Shown here piece after piece: positions 8,957 through 17,452 of a stretch of 33,325 nt of DNA. Origin of the DNA: Pseudomonadales bacterium (GTDB lineage Bacteria; Pseudomonadota; Gammaproteobacteria; Pseudomonadales; Pseudohongiellaceae); the NCBI GenBank assembly GCA_022821865.1, contig JAJECW010000032.1, positions 1 to 33,325 of the forward strand, given 5' to 3'. Numbering within the stretch: the first letter of the stretch is position 1; every line of letters begins with the position of its first letter. Below the pieces are notes generated by a model. It ran no database searches. It saw nothing but the letters and a program-made list of their open reading frames with translations, and was not told the DNA's origin. Made by a program: the position numbers and the translations under genes.

Positions 8957-11900
8957 TCAGGCCTTTTGCAGCATGGTCCGCGCAGGCTCCCAGACCCGGA
9001 ACACCTTGATTACTTCGTCGCCGAGGTGGTTGATGACCTTCACGGCAATACGGCCCGTGGCGGGCTTCGGGAAGGGGCGCGACAGGTCGCTGTTGAGGCT
9101 GTCCCAGGCTTCGCGGTTGATTTCGGCTTTCAGGGTGGTCTTGAGCGACTTGTACGGGTCGTTGGCGCCGAGGAAATAGACGTGACGGACGAAGAAGCTT
9201 TCCTGATCGTAGTCGGTGTCGATGAACCAGCAGGCGATGTCGGCGGCGGCGCTTGAGCGGATTTCGCCGGATTGCGGGTGGAATACGTCAACGCCCTTGA
9301 GCTTGACCTGTATCCGGTCGTCTTCCAGGTCGAGGATTTCGATGTCGGGTTCGCCAAAGACGACGAAGAGATTGCCCTTGCCGGTGTTCTTGAGGTCCCT
9401 GGCCATGTGCAGGTCGGCGTTCATCCGCGCCTTGAGCACGGGGATTCTGCCGAGCTTGTGGAATTCCGAGGCGTGGGCATCGAAATTGAAGGCGCAGGCG
9501 ATGAGTACCTCGAATCCCGCCTCCGCGGCTTCCCTCGCGGCCTCAACAAGGTCAGCCCGGGCGACCGTGCCGAATTCTGGCCCAATGAAGATACCCGCCC
9601 GGAATTCCTTGCCGTCGCCATGGTTTCCTTCGCCGTAATCCCGTTTGGAACCCCCATCCCCACCATTCTTCGCGGAGCTCCCTTGCCTGTCATTCTGCGC
9701 GGAGCGAAGCGGAGTCGCAGAATCTCCCCGGCCTTCCTCTTGCCCTCCCGAAGCCGATTCCCCCCGGCCCGACCCGCCCTCCAAATATCGCCCCTCCGCA
9801 CAAATAAGCTCCCCAGGCCATGGGATTAGCGAAGAGAAGTCGATCTTGCCCTGCTTGTCGGCCTGCTGGACGCCAGCGGTTTTCAGGTTTTCCAGAATAA
9901 TCCGCGCGAAATCGGCTTCGCGGCCGTACACGGGGCCGGGCTCGGCGACCTGGTCCTCGACGAAGTCGCCGTCCTCATCGACTTTCAACTCGCGATGGGG
10001 CGACAGGCTTTCCACCGTGAAAGGCCCGGCCACGCGAACGACTTTCCTGTCCTCATGCGGCTTGTCGTAGAGGTATTCGTAATCTGCCCTGACGGCGATG
10101 GATGCGTCGATTTCCCGCTGCCGGGCGATACGGGCGTTCCAGAATCGTTCGAGCGGTTCCCGGGTCGCTTCGGGCCAGTCCGCCGGCGCTTCCCGGGGGA
10201 CTTCCCATTCCAGCAGTTTGCCGGCGGCAACCACATCCCCCGAGGGAAGCACCCGGGGTTCGGTCTGCTTCGCATCAAAGCGGACGGGCTTTCCCTGCCA
10301 GCCGCCGGTGCTGACGGTGAAGGCTTGTGGGTGTCCCTTGAGGGAATCGTTCAGCGCGGCGAGGCCGGCCTCGACTTCAGGCTGCAAGCGTTCGTAAATG
10401 ACGTCGATTTCGGCGTTGTTGGCGATGGACTTCAGTGTAATGTGGGGGACGCGCTCGTAAACGAAGCCCTGCCGAATGTCGGCGCTTGATGGTGAATAAG
10501 ATGACTGACTGACTGACTGACTGACTGACTGACTGACTGACTGAGCAAGTTCCGTGCCAGAAAGCTCGGCTTCCTTCGCTTTTCCTTCGGGGCTGTCGGC
10601 GAGGAGGTAGAACGGATAGCGGGCGCCCATGATGCGGGCCCGGGCGAGCGCGAGGGAAACTCGGGACGTGTCGATGGTGATCCAGCGGCGGCCCCATTGT
10701 TCGGCGACATAGGCGGTGGTGCCTGAGCCACAGGTTGGGTCGAGTATGAGGTCCCCCGGATCTGTGGTCATTTGAATACAACGCTCGATCACTTTGGTTC
10801 GAGTTTCAACAACGTACCGTTGTTCTTGAATAAATCCTGAAGTATCTTTCCAAACTTCTGAAATTACTTTGAGAGGGTAGTCATCGATAAAATACTTCCA
10901 GCGAATTTTCTTCCCAGATTTAACTATACGCCCAGACTTCTTTAGATAATTCATTCCATTGGGGTAAGTCAATTTCCAGTGACTATTACCACTTGGTCTG
11001 AAAATTTCTCCTTCAAATTCGAATGGAGTGTCTTCTGATGCAGGATTTGAACTTTCCAAGCTCACTACTCGCAAAATTCGTGCCAGTGGATAATGACGAC
11101 TTGGTTCATCTATTTCTTCGGCACTTAATACCCGTAGAGACAAGTCCGGCAATTCAACTAACTTGTAGAAACTATCTGGCTTTTTGGGGGAAAATAGTTG
11201 GCGGTACTTTGCATGTTCCTTACTTTTGGCATACCAAATCAAGTAATCGCTGGTTCTTCCTAGTTCTCCGGAAACCATACTCCCCGTCTTTGCGAAAACA
11301 ATCTGCCGAACAAAATTGCCCTCCCCAAAAACCTCGTCCATCACCGCCCGAACCCGATGCACATTCTCATCACCAATCTGCACGAACACCGAGCCGCTTT
11401 CCGTCAGCAATTCCCGCGCCACGGTGAGCCGGTCCCGGAGATAGCCGAGATACGAGTGAATCCCGTCGCGCCAGGTGTCGCGGAAAGCCTTGACCTGCTC
11501 GGGCTCCCGGGTGATGTGTTCGGCCCTGCCGTCCTTGACGTCGCGGCTGGTGGTGGACCACTGGAAATTCGAGTTGAACCTGATGCCATAAGGCGGGTCG
11601 ATATAGATGCACTGGACCTTGCCGCGCAGTCCTTCGCGCTCGGCGAAGGAGGCCATGACCCGGAGGCTGTCGCCGAGAATCATGCGGTTCGACCAGTTGG
11701 CGTCGTGGCGGTAGAACTCGGTTTTGGCGTGTTCGTCCGGCAGGCCGTTGAAATCGGAAAACAGGTCGATCTGGGATTCGGCGGCCTTCCCGTCCGCCTC
11801 GGTGCGGCGCGCGAGATCGTCCACGAGCGCCTTGGGATGGACTTTCTCCTGGATGTACAGCGGCGGCGCATTCACCACCAAATCCGCCTCGTCCTGCGCG

Positions 11901-12088
11901 TCCTTGCCGCGCCAGACGAGCTGGGGGTCAAGATCGCGGTTGCGGCGCTCGTAGGCAACCCGCAAAGGCGACTTCTGTTCCGGCTCGATCAGGGGCTCGG
12001 CTTCCGCCGTGGGAATATTCCTGCGGGTGGCGTCCCGATGCCTGAGCGTCTCCACCGTCTTGTTCTTCGACTTCTTGCCCTTCGGCAT
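8957..12088 (-). CDS. Type III-like DNA methyltransferase (Mod), phase-variable
   Basis: A 1043-residue adenine/cytosine-N4 methyltransferase with the beta-class motif order. DPPY is at 164-167 and DPTCGSGTT (AdoMet motif I) at 450-458, with a long specificity region between them. Residues 516-530 are a Q-S-V-S repeat encoded by a 43-base tetranucleotide tract. Beyond it are about 510 further residues with no catalytic motif I recognise; these large Mod proteins accompany 1000-residue helicase-nuclease Res partners. About 55 Gly/Ser-rich residues (about 769-825) interrupt the C-terminal half and contain a dispersed palindromic repeat in frame. DNA for residues about 256-431 is AT-rich, unlike the rest. 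ATG at 12086-12088 has GGAG upstream. res lies upstream in the same orientation. Confidence 0.92.
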   Translation of the reverse strand: MPKGKKSKNKTVETLRHRDATRRNIPTAEAEPLIEPEQKSPLRVAYERRNRDLDPQLVWRGKDAQDEADLVVNAPPLYIQEKVHPKALVDDLARRTEADGKAAESQIDLFSDFNGLPDEHAKTEFYRHDANWSNRMILGDSLRVMASFAEREGLRGKVQCIYIDPPYGIRFNSNFQWSTTSRDVKDGRAEHITREPEQVKAFRDTWRDGIHSYLGYLRDRLTVARELLTESGSVFVQIGDENVHRVRAVMDEVFGEGNFVRQIVFAKTGSMVSGELGRTSDYLIWYAKSKEHAKYRQLFSPKKPDSFYKLVELPDLSLRVLSAEEIDEPSRHYPLARILRVVSLESSNPASEDTPFEFEGEIFRPSGNSHWKLTYPNGMNYLKKSGRIVKSGKKIRWKYFIDDYPLKVISEVWKDTSGFIQEQRYVVETRTKVIERCIQMTTDPGDLILDPTCGSGTTAYVAEQWGRRWITIDTSRVSLALARARIMGARYPFYLLADSPEGKAKEAELSGTELAQSVSQSVSQSVSQSSYSPSSADIRQGFVYERVPHITLKSIANNAEIDVIYERLQPEVEAGLAALNDSLKGHPQAFTVSTGGWQGKPVRFDAKQTEPRVLPSGDVVAAGKLLEWEVPREAPADWPEATREPLERFWNARIARQREIDASIAVRADYEYLYDKPHEDRKVVRVAGPFTVESLSPHRELKVDEDGDFVEDQVAEPGPVYGREADFARIILENLKTAGVQQADKQGKIDFSSLIPWPGELICAEGRYLEGGSGRGESASGGQEEGRGDSATPLRSAQNDRQGSSAKNGGDGGSKRDYGEGNHGDGKEFRAGIFIGPEFGTVARADLVEAAREAAEAGFEVLIACAFNFDAHASEFHKLGRIPVLKARMNADLHMARDLKNTGKGNLFVVFGEPDIEILDLEDDRIQVKLKGVDVFHPQSGEIRSSAAADIACWFIDTDYDQESFFVRHVYFLGANDPYKSLKTTLKAEINREAWDSLNSDLSRPFPKPATGRIAVKVINHLGDEVIKVFRVWEPARTMLQKA
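9689..9727. repeat. Palindromic repeat inserted in frame within mod
   Basis: GTCATTCTGCGCGGAGCGAA and the following bases to AGAATC match the intergenic copy at 18489-18526 with one difference. The ends ATTCTGCG/CGCAGAAT can pair. Read on the mod strand it encodes SATPLRSAQNDRQG (about residues 788-800) and leaves the frame open. It sits within a low-complexity Gly/Ser/Glu insert. Confidence 0.85.
10502..10544. repeat. Tetranucleotide tract (AGTC on the mod strand, 10.75 units)
   Basis: A perfect period-4 run, (TGAC)n on the plus strand, equals (AGTC)n on the coding strand. It encodes Q-S-V-S repeats in mod. The same unit occurs in the phase-variable mod of Haemophilus influenzae, but near the 5' end there; here it lies near codon 515 of 1043. 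Gain or loss of one unit shifts the frame. Both other frames also read S-V-S-Q through the tract and stop at about 10432 and 10377. Confidence 0.95.
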
Positions 12089-12238
12089 TGCTGTTCTCCA
12101 TTGTTATGGCGGTTTTATCAATCCGCTTTTTTCCTTTCTTGACCGCATTCTCGCAGCCATTCTGGTTATTCAATCCGGAATCTTGTCGTCGGTTCATTTC
12201 TTCCCTGGCGAAACCGTGTTCACACCGTCTTCATCAGG

Positions 12239-12454
12239 CTACCCCGCCCTTGTCGAGCGCAATGGCAAGGAATTCGTTTCCAGCGTGGACAGGTCCATGC
12301 GACTTGAGGCCCGGCCAATATCGAATCCCACAATTTCGCCCGCGGCGTTGATATCGACTTGCAGCCCGTCGGTGACCTCAAGGGCCTGCCCACCCGGTTC
12401 GCTCCTGAATTCGACGCAAAGGCTGTCCGTGTCCGGGTAGTAGTGCAATTTCAT
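12239..12454 (-). CDS. DUF2283 family protein
   Basis: A 71-residue protein starting MKLHYYPDTDSLCVEF, followed by GLQVDINAAGEIVGFDIGRAS and a short acidic helix (LSTLETNSLP). This is the DUF2283 pattern, a small beta-rich domain often encoded next to a DUF4258 protein in a pair that resembles a toxin-antitoxin module. Its ATG overlaps the stop of a DUF4258-like fragment (ATGA), supporting that pairing. It lies between res and mod on the same strand. Its role is unknown; it may be a leftover of a pair whose toxin has decayed. Confidence 0.8.
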   Translation of the reverse strand: MKLHYYPDTDSLCVEFRSEPGGQALEVTDGLQVDINAAGEIVGFDIGRASSRMDLSTLETNSLPLRSTRAG

Positions 12455-12588
12455 CGGTTTCTCCGGTCGAAGTTTCGGTCAAGGAACGCGTTATGAACCG
12501 TTTTCCCGTCAGGCAATGTGACAACCCGCAAGATTCTCTGATCACCCAACTTCTCCGCTTGAATCCGCCCCAAAAGCGAACCCGCCCG
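12451..12588 (-). pseudogene. Fragment of a DUF4258-like gene (C-terminal part only)
   Basis: The open frame from a stop at 12589-12591 to a TGA at 12451-12453 reads RILRVVTLPDGKTVHNAFLD then RNFDRR. That resembles the C-terminal strand and tail of DUF4258-type proteins. The upstream half of a normal-length protein (90-100 residues) is missing: a stop interrupts the frame and the res gene ends 30 bases further up. No ATG or GTG start is available. The overlap with the DUF2283 start is what an intact pair would show. Family assignment rests on this short tail, so it is tentative. Confidence 0.45.
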
Positions 12589-12618
12589 TCAGCCTGAATC
12601 CCGGTTTGTAATGGCTGC

Positions 12619-15600
12619 TCAATAGCCGCTTGCCAGATCCAGCTTGTCTTGCCACAGGGCGTCGAATTCGTCCTGCATCGAGTATACATCAGTGAATTCG
12701 GCAAAGGCCCAGCGGCCGAAGCCGCGGTGCCTGTTGACTCCCGGAATCCATTGGGCGTCCATCGTGTTCTTCTTGTCGATGGCGTCTTCGCCACGGAATC
12801 CCTTGATCTCCACCACGAGATGCAGCGGGTTTTCCGGCCCGCGACCATCGTCGATGAGGACGATGAAATCGGGGATGTATCGGCGCATTTCGGATTTTTT
12901 GCGATAGGGCACTTCGAAACCGAGATTGTGGTTCTTGACCCAGGCGAGCACCCGGGGATGGGAGTCGGCGATGCGGCAGAATTCGCCCTCCCAGGAACTG
13001 TCCAGAATCGCCCAGTTGACATGGCAGCGGCGCGGGTCGGTTTCGTAGCGGCTTTCCTTGCTCGTGGTGAAATTCACCTGCCGGGTTGTGCCGGTTGGGT
13101 TGTAAGGGTCAAGCAGGGCCTGGACGGGCTTTTTGTCCAACTGCGAAAGCAGGATCGCCGAATTGATTCGCTCACAGGCCTGGTCGGCGAGAATCCGGTA
13201 AAGCAAATGCCCCGGATAAATCCCTCCCGCGCAGCTCAGACATTCGTCGAGCCATTGCATGGCGATTCGCCGGAACTGGCCGAACAGGTGCAGTTTGGGC
13301 AAGCCCTGGGTATCCATGGACTTCGATTGAGCATCGTCAGGGGATTCCGCTTTTTGCTCTCCCGGGCTGTCCAACCAGCGGGAATACAGCAGGTGTCTGG
13401 CGAGATGGTAGGCGATTTCCTGTTTTCTGGTGTTTTTCAGATGCTCCGGCGACAGTTCGATGTCTTCGCCGATGATGCCGGCATTCCGGGTTCGGGTGGG
13501 CCCTACCAGGTCCGGAGTCAGGCGCAGCCGGGAGTCGGCATTGAACTTCGCCTTGAGTTTTTCCCGCGGCAATTCGACCCGGTAGCCAACCACTCTGGGG
13601 AAACGAATCTCAAGAGCGTCCCGCTCCGGCGTCACGGCCTTGACCTGGATCGTCTTGCGGGGCGGCTGGGGCTTGACCACCACGGGCCTTGCGGTGAAAT
13701 CGAAGGGGATGCCGAAAACATCGGCGTACTCGACGTTGAACAAGTTGCTTTCGTTCAATTCGTAGGATTGGCGGCGCAAGGCCCGGCCCACGACTTGCTC
13801 ACAGAGAAGTTGTGTGCCGAAGGCGCGGACGCCAAGCACATGGGTGACGGTATTCGCATCCCAGCCTTCGGTCAGCATAGAGACCGAAACTACGCAGCGA
13901 ATTGAGCCACCGAGCCGGCCAGGCTTGCCGACAGTGTTCATCACTTCCCGCAGCAAATCCTGGTCGGTAAGCTTTTCCGCCCTGGACTTGTCGCCGGTGC
14001 GAGTCGTGATCTCACGGCGGAACTGTTCGATCTCATCGGCGGCCAGATTGCGGAAGTTCTTGTCAAGCGCCTCACCGGATTCCAGTTGATTGCTGTCGAT
14101 CAGAAGCGTTCTGGGCCGTGGAATCGCATGCCCTTCCTCGTCAAAGTTGCGAAATAGCTCAAGGCGGCCATTTTCGACGACATACTCCCCATCTTCCAGC
14201 TCGCGGCGAAATCCGGAAACATAGTCGTAGACCAGTCTGGACGTGGCCATGTTGTTGCACACCACGATAAAGCAGGGCGGAGACTCGATGTTCGCTTCCC
14301 GCCATTGTTCGAAGATCTTCCGGTAATGGCCATACAAGGCATCCAGCGCCGATATCAATTGCGACGGAAGATGATGCGGGTCAAGCCCGTCGAGGTTTCC
14401 ACCACCCTTCTTGGGCATTTTCTTGCCGATGTGATCCCAAAGCTTGCGAAAGACCGGCATTTCAGCCTCGGGCACATTGTCTGCGATCGGCACTCTCGGC
14501 AGCTTGACGATGCCGCACTCGATGGCGTCCATCAGAGAAAAATCGCTTGCGGTCCAGGGAAACAGCGTGCCCTCGGCATAGCCGGAACCACTGAGAAAGA
14601 ACGGCGTGGCGGACAGATCGATCACCCGGGAGAGTTTCAGCTTGCGGTTGGCGGCTTCGAGACCTGAAATCCATAGTCGCGCCGCTTCGCGGTTCTTTTC
14701 CGCCTCCTTCCTGTCATCGCCTTTCAAGGCGCCTTCTTCGGATTGGGTTTCAGGCTTTTCACGATAGCAGTGATGGGCTTCGTCATTGATCGCGAGGATG
14801 TTCTTCATCGACAGGAGTTCAGACAGGACACGCCGCAGCATCTGGCCTTCGCTTTCGAGTGTGACGGGGTCTTCCCCACGCCGACCCTTTAGAAGCGCGC
14901 GATTGCCCCTGGACATCTGGACGCGTTCCCGCCGCCTGAAGGCATGGTAGTTGGTGATGACGATTTTCGCCTGACCGAGTTCGCGCAGCATGTCCTGGGG
15001 CACGAGTTCGCGGCTCTGGTAGTAGCTGTCCGGGTCATTCGGCTGCAGTACCCGGAGCCGGTCGCGAATCGTGATTCCCGGAGTGACGATCAGGAAACCT
15101 TTGGTAAATCGGTTGCTTTGCGGTTGCCGCACCGCGTTGATCGTCTGCCAGGCAATCAGCATCGCCATCACAGTAGTCTTGCCGGCGCCGGTGGCCATCT
15201 TGAGGGCGAGACGCATCAACTCTGGATTGGCTTCCCTGCTGGCACTGCTCAGTTGTTCGAGGATTTCCCTACCTTTGCTGCCCGCATGGGGCGCGACTTC
15301 GGTAAGCCAGATCGCGGTTTCCGCCGCTTCCACCTGGCAGAAAAAAGGGCGAATGCCGCTGAAATCATGCTTACGCCAGTGCTGGAGTAGTCGCGCCGTT
15401 GCCGGAGTTACCCGCCACTGGTTCGGATTGGGTAGCGCGCGCCAGTTGTCGACCCGCTGGCGCACGCTGTTGATGAGCGCAGCAGTGCGGTCGTACTGCT
15501 GCTTTTCGTCGGACAGGCCGGTTCCGGTGTCGAGTTTGAGTCCGGCGCTGCCCGGAGGACTCCCCTTTTTCATTTTGGCGCTCGGGACGGCGGTCACAAA

Positions 15601-15783
15601 ATCCGCGCGGCGGCGAGTCTCGGCGATTTTCCCCGTAGGCTGGCCTGAATCATCAAGCTCCCAGTGCCGTGCGGGATAGTCGTAGGGAGAGTTGAGAATC
15701 GGCTGATCGAAGAACTGGCTGTCCAAGACTTTCCGTGCTCCTGCTGGGGAAACGAAATCCGCTCGCATCATATTGCCGATCAA
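12619..15783 (-). CDS. Type III-like restriction helicase-endonuclease (Res)
   Basis: A protein of about 1054 residues with SF2 helicase motifs: MATGAGKT (196-203, Walker A), DEAH (334-337), SATP (391-394), TEGWDANTV (638-646) and QVVGRALRR (663-671). The C-terminus holds a PD-(D/E)xK nuclease core: PDF at 971 and VEIK near 991-994. It resembles the large Res proteins sometimes called the BPTD_3080 family. It would translocate on or track DNA and cleave it with the mod product. The gene order res then mod is the reverse of classical type III operons. The start is unclear: TTG at 15781-15783 or ATG at 15769-15771. The frame is blocked by TGA shortly upstream, and repeats follow directly, so N-terminal loss is possible. 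Confidence 0.9.
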   Translation of the reverse strand: MIGNMMRADFVSPAGARKVLDSQFFDQPILNSPYDYPARHWELDDSGQPTGKIAETRRRADFVTAVPSAKMKKGSPPGSAGLKLDTGTGLSDEKQQYDRTAALINSVRQRVDNWRALPNPNQWRVTPATARLLQHWRKHDFSGIRPFFCQVEAAETAIWLTEVAPHAGSKGREILEQLSSASREANPELMRLALKMATGAGKTTVMAMLIAWQTINAVRQPQSNRFTKGFLIVTPGITIRDRLRVLQPNDPDSYYQSRELVPQDMLRELGQAKIVITNYHAFRRRERVQMSRGNRALLKGRRGEDPVTLESEGQMLRRVLSELLSMKNILAINDEAHHCYREKPETQSEEGALKGDDRKEAEKNREAARLWISGLEAANRKLKLSRVIDLSATPFFLSGSGYAEGTLFPWTASDFSLMDAIECGIVKLPRVPIADNVPEAEMPVFRKLWDHIGKKMPKKGGGNLDGLDPHHLPSQLISALDALYGHYRKIFEQWREANIESPPCFIVVCNNMATSRLVYDYVSGFRRELEDGEYVVENGRLELFRNFDEEGHAIPRPRTLLIDSNQLESGEALDKNFRNLAADEIEQFRREITTRTGDKSRAEKLTDQDLLREVMNTVGKPGRLGGSIRCVVSVSMLTEGWDANTVTHVLGVRAFGTQLLCEQVVGRALRRQSYELNESNLFNVEYADVFGIPFDFTARPVVVKPQPPRKTIQVKAVTPERDALEIRFPRVVGYRVELPREKLKAKFNADSRLRLTPDLVGPTRTRNAGIIGEDIELSPEHLKNTRKQEIAYHLARHLLYSRWLDSPGEQKAESPDDAQSKSMDTQGLPKLHLFGQFRRIAMQWLDECLSCAGGIYPGHLLYRILADQACERINSAILLSQLDKKPVQALLDPYNPTGTTRQVNFTTSKESRYETDPRRCHVNWAILDSSWEGEFCRIADSHPRVLAWVKNHNLGFEVPYRKKSEMRRYIPDFIVLIDDGRGPENPLHLVVEIKGFRGEDAIDKKNTMDAQWIPGVNRHRGFGRWAFAEFTDVYSMQDEFDALWQDKLDLASGY

Positions 15784-15821
15784 GCCCGGATTCCAGTCTT
15801 CGCCTTTCTTTCGCTTCCCAC

Positions 15822-15895
15822 GTCATTTTGCGCGCGCCTACCCCCACCCCGTCATTCTGCGCGCGGTCGCAGAATCTCATTGGGGATTCTGCGAT
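15822..15895. repeat. GTCATTYTGCG repeats between res and the serine hydrolase
   Basis: A partial copy starts at 15822 (GTCATTTTGCGCGC). A fuller copy at 15851-15878 (GTCATTCTGCGCG ... CGCAGAATC) is followed by GGGGATTCTGCGATTG to 15895, which can pair with it. The rest of the 295-base gap to the next gene holds no feature I can support. Confidence 0.7.
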
Positions 15896-16078
15896 TGTTC
15901 ATGCCATCCATGGCGCGTGTTCCCTGACTTCGATTAGCCCCGGTTTCGCCAGCCCAACCGCCGAGTATGGCTCGGGATTACGCTCCGCTTCGCGCAGGAA
16001 GACGTGGAAGCCGCTGAGCGAGCGTTTCAACCCCGCCGCGCCTTGTGGCACACTGGCGGTTTTTGGCGGGAGATTGCG

Positions 16079-17269
16079 ATGTTCAGGGTCTGGATGTTGT
16101 TGCTGGCTTTCGGGGTTTGCGGGCTGGCGCGGGGGGCTGCGCCAGGGGTTGACGAAGTGCTTGCCCGGCTTGCCGAAACCGGGGAGCAGGAAGGGCTGCT
16201 GTTCTGGTCCCAGGAGGACCGGCGGGTGGGGTTTGCCCACATTGCCGAGCTGTTTCCGACCCGGCGCATCGGGAAAAGCGACTCGCCCTCGCCCTTGCGC
16301 GAGGCATCCGTTGAACTCGGCGATGTGCGTTATGAAGTCGATGGTCAGTCCTACTCGCTCACGGATTACCTGGCCGATCCCGCCCATGTGGGAATGATCG
16401 TCGTTCGCGGCGACGATGTGCTGTTCGAGGATTACTCGGCGGATAGCGATGCGGGCAGCGTCTGGATTTCCTTTTCGGTGACCAAGTCCGTCACCTCGAT
16501 GCTGATTGGCGCGGCGATTGCCGACGGCTTTATCGGGAGCGTCGATGAGAAAGTCGTCGATTACCTGCCGCGGCTGCGGGGAACAAGCTACGGGCAGGCG
16601 AGCATCCGCGATGTGCTGAACATGGCCTCGGGCGTTCGCTGGAACGAGGACTATGCCGACCCCGCCTCGGATGTGGCCCGGGCCGGCGGCGCCAACGGGC
16701 TGCAACTCGCCGGTTATCTGGCGACGCTGCCCAGGGCGGACGCGCCCGGCGAGACTTTCAATTACAACACCGGCGAAACCAATCTCGCCGGAGAAATTCT
16801 GCGGGCCGCAATCGGCAACAATGCCTCCACCTACCTCAGCCGCAAGATCTGGCAGCCTTTCGGCATGGAGCACGACGCCTGGTGGTCGCTAGGATCTCCC
16901 GCTGGCGGCGAGCTCGGAGGCTGCTGCATCCAGGCTTCCCTGCGGGATTACGCCCGCATCGGGCAATTCGCGCTTCGCGGCGGGCGCCTTCCGAACGGCG
17001 AGCGCGTGCTGCCCGAGGGCTGGATGAGGGAGTCCACCGAACCCTCGGACGCTTTCGAAGGCTATGGCTACCTGTGGTGGCTGTTCGAAGGCCGGGGCTA
17101 CGCCGCCCGCGGGATTTTCGGACAATTGATCCGCGTGTACCCGGACGATGAGCTGGTCATCGTCTTCCACGGCAATGCCGAGGCTGCCGTGGGCACGACA
17201 TTTCACGCCCACCAGTACGCGGCGGTCGAAGCGATCCGCGATTATCTGGCGGTGGAGCCTTCGCAGTAG
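16079..17269 (+). CDS. Exported serine hydrolase of the beta-lactamase / PBP4-like family
   Basis: A 396-residue protein with a signal peptide (MFRVWMLLLAFGVCGLARGA). The nucleophile motif SVTK is at 133-136 (S-x-x-K) and Tyr229 lies in FNYNTGETNLAG, the second motif; GIFGQ near the C-terminus takes the place of the third. Wording (DVLNMASGV, CCIQASLRDYARIGQF, GYGYLWW) is that of class C beta-lactamase-fold esterases and 6-aminohexanoate-dimer hydrolases. The substrate cannot be inferred. GGGAG lies 8 bases before the ATG. It stands divergent from res and is followed by the DUF4097 gene after 183 bases. Confidence 0.9.
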   Translation: MFRVWMLLLAFGVCGLARGAAPGVDEVLARLAETGEQEGLLFWSQEDRRVGFAHIAELFPTRRIGKSDSPSPLREASVELGDVRYEVDGQSYSLTDYLADPAHVGMIVVRGDDVLFEDYSADSDAGSVWISFSVTKSVTSMLIGAAIADGFIGSVDEKVVDYLPRLRGTSYGQASIRDVLNMASGVRWNEDYADPASDVARAGGANGLQLAGYLATLPRADAPGETFNYNTGETNLAGEILRAAIGNNASTYLSRKIWQPFGMEHDAWWSLGSPAGGELGGCCIQASLRDYARIGQFALRGGRLPNGERVLPEGWMRESTEPSDAFEGYGYLWWLFEGRGYAARGIFGQLIRVYPDDELVIVFHGNAEAAVGTTFHAHQYAAVEAIRDYLAVEPSQ

Positions 17270-17418
17270 CGGAAGCGGCTTTCTTTCATCGCCAAAAGCC
17301 CGCGCCCCGAAATTCGCGAAATTCCGGATTGACTGTAACCAGTTCCGCTGTGCAGCGTTGTATGTGTTGAATGGCATCGTTGCGGGGCTCGCTCGGGCGA
17401 TGCAGGGGGGAACGACGG

Positions 17419-17441
17419 GCCGGCCATGCCGGCACTATTTT
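17419..17441 (+). terminator. Possible terminator or attenuator hairpin before the DUF4097 gene
   Basis: GCCGGC, loop CAT, GCCGGC (17419-17433) is followed four bases later by TTTTT. The stem is only 6 bp and it sits just before the GGAGAG ribosome-binding site of the next gene, so it could end the serine hydrolase transcript or affect the downstream gene. Weak evidence. Confidence 0.3.
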
Positions 17442-17452
17442 TGGAGAGACCA

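Noticed and set aside
10502-10544. Tetranucleotide tract as a CRISPR-like or minisatellite array
   Set aside because: Unit length is four bases with no spacers; it is a simple sequence repeat in a coding region.
11928-12197. A small frame beginning MNRRQDSGLNNQNG ahead of mod
   Set aside because: It runs out of frame into the mod start and has no ribosome-binding site or family resemblance. The 150-base gap between DUF2283 and mod seems to hold only the mod leader.
12378-13022. A 214-codon minus-strand frame overlapping the end of res
   Set aside because: It is out of frame with res and Arg/Ser/Pro-rich; only the separate short frame at 12451-12588 looks like a protein family.
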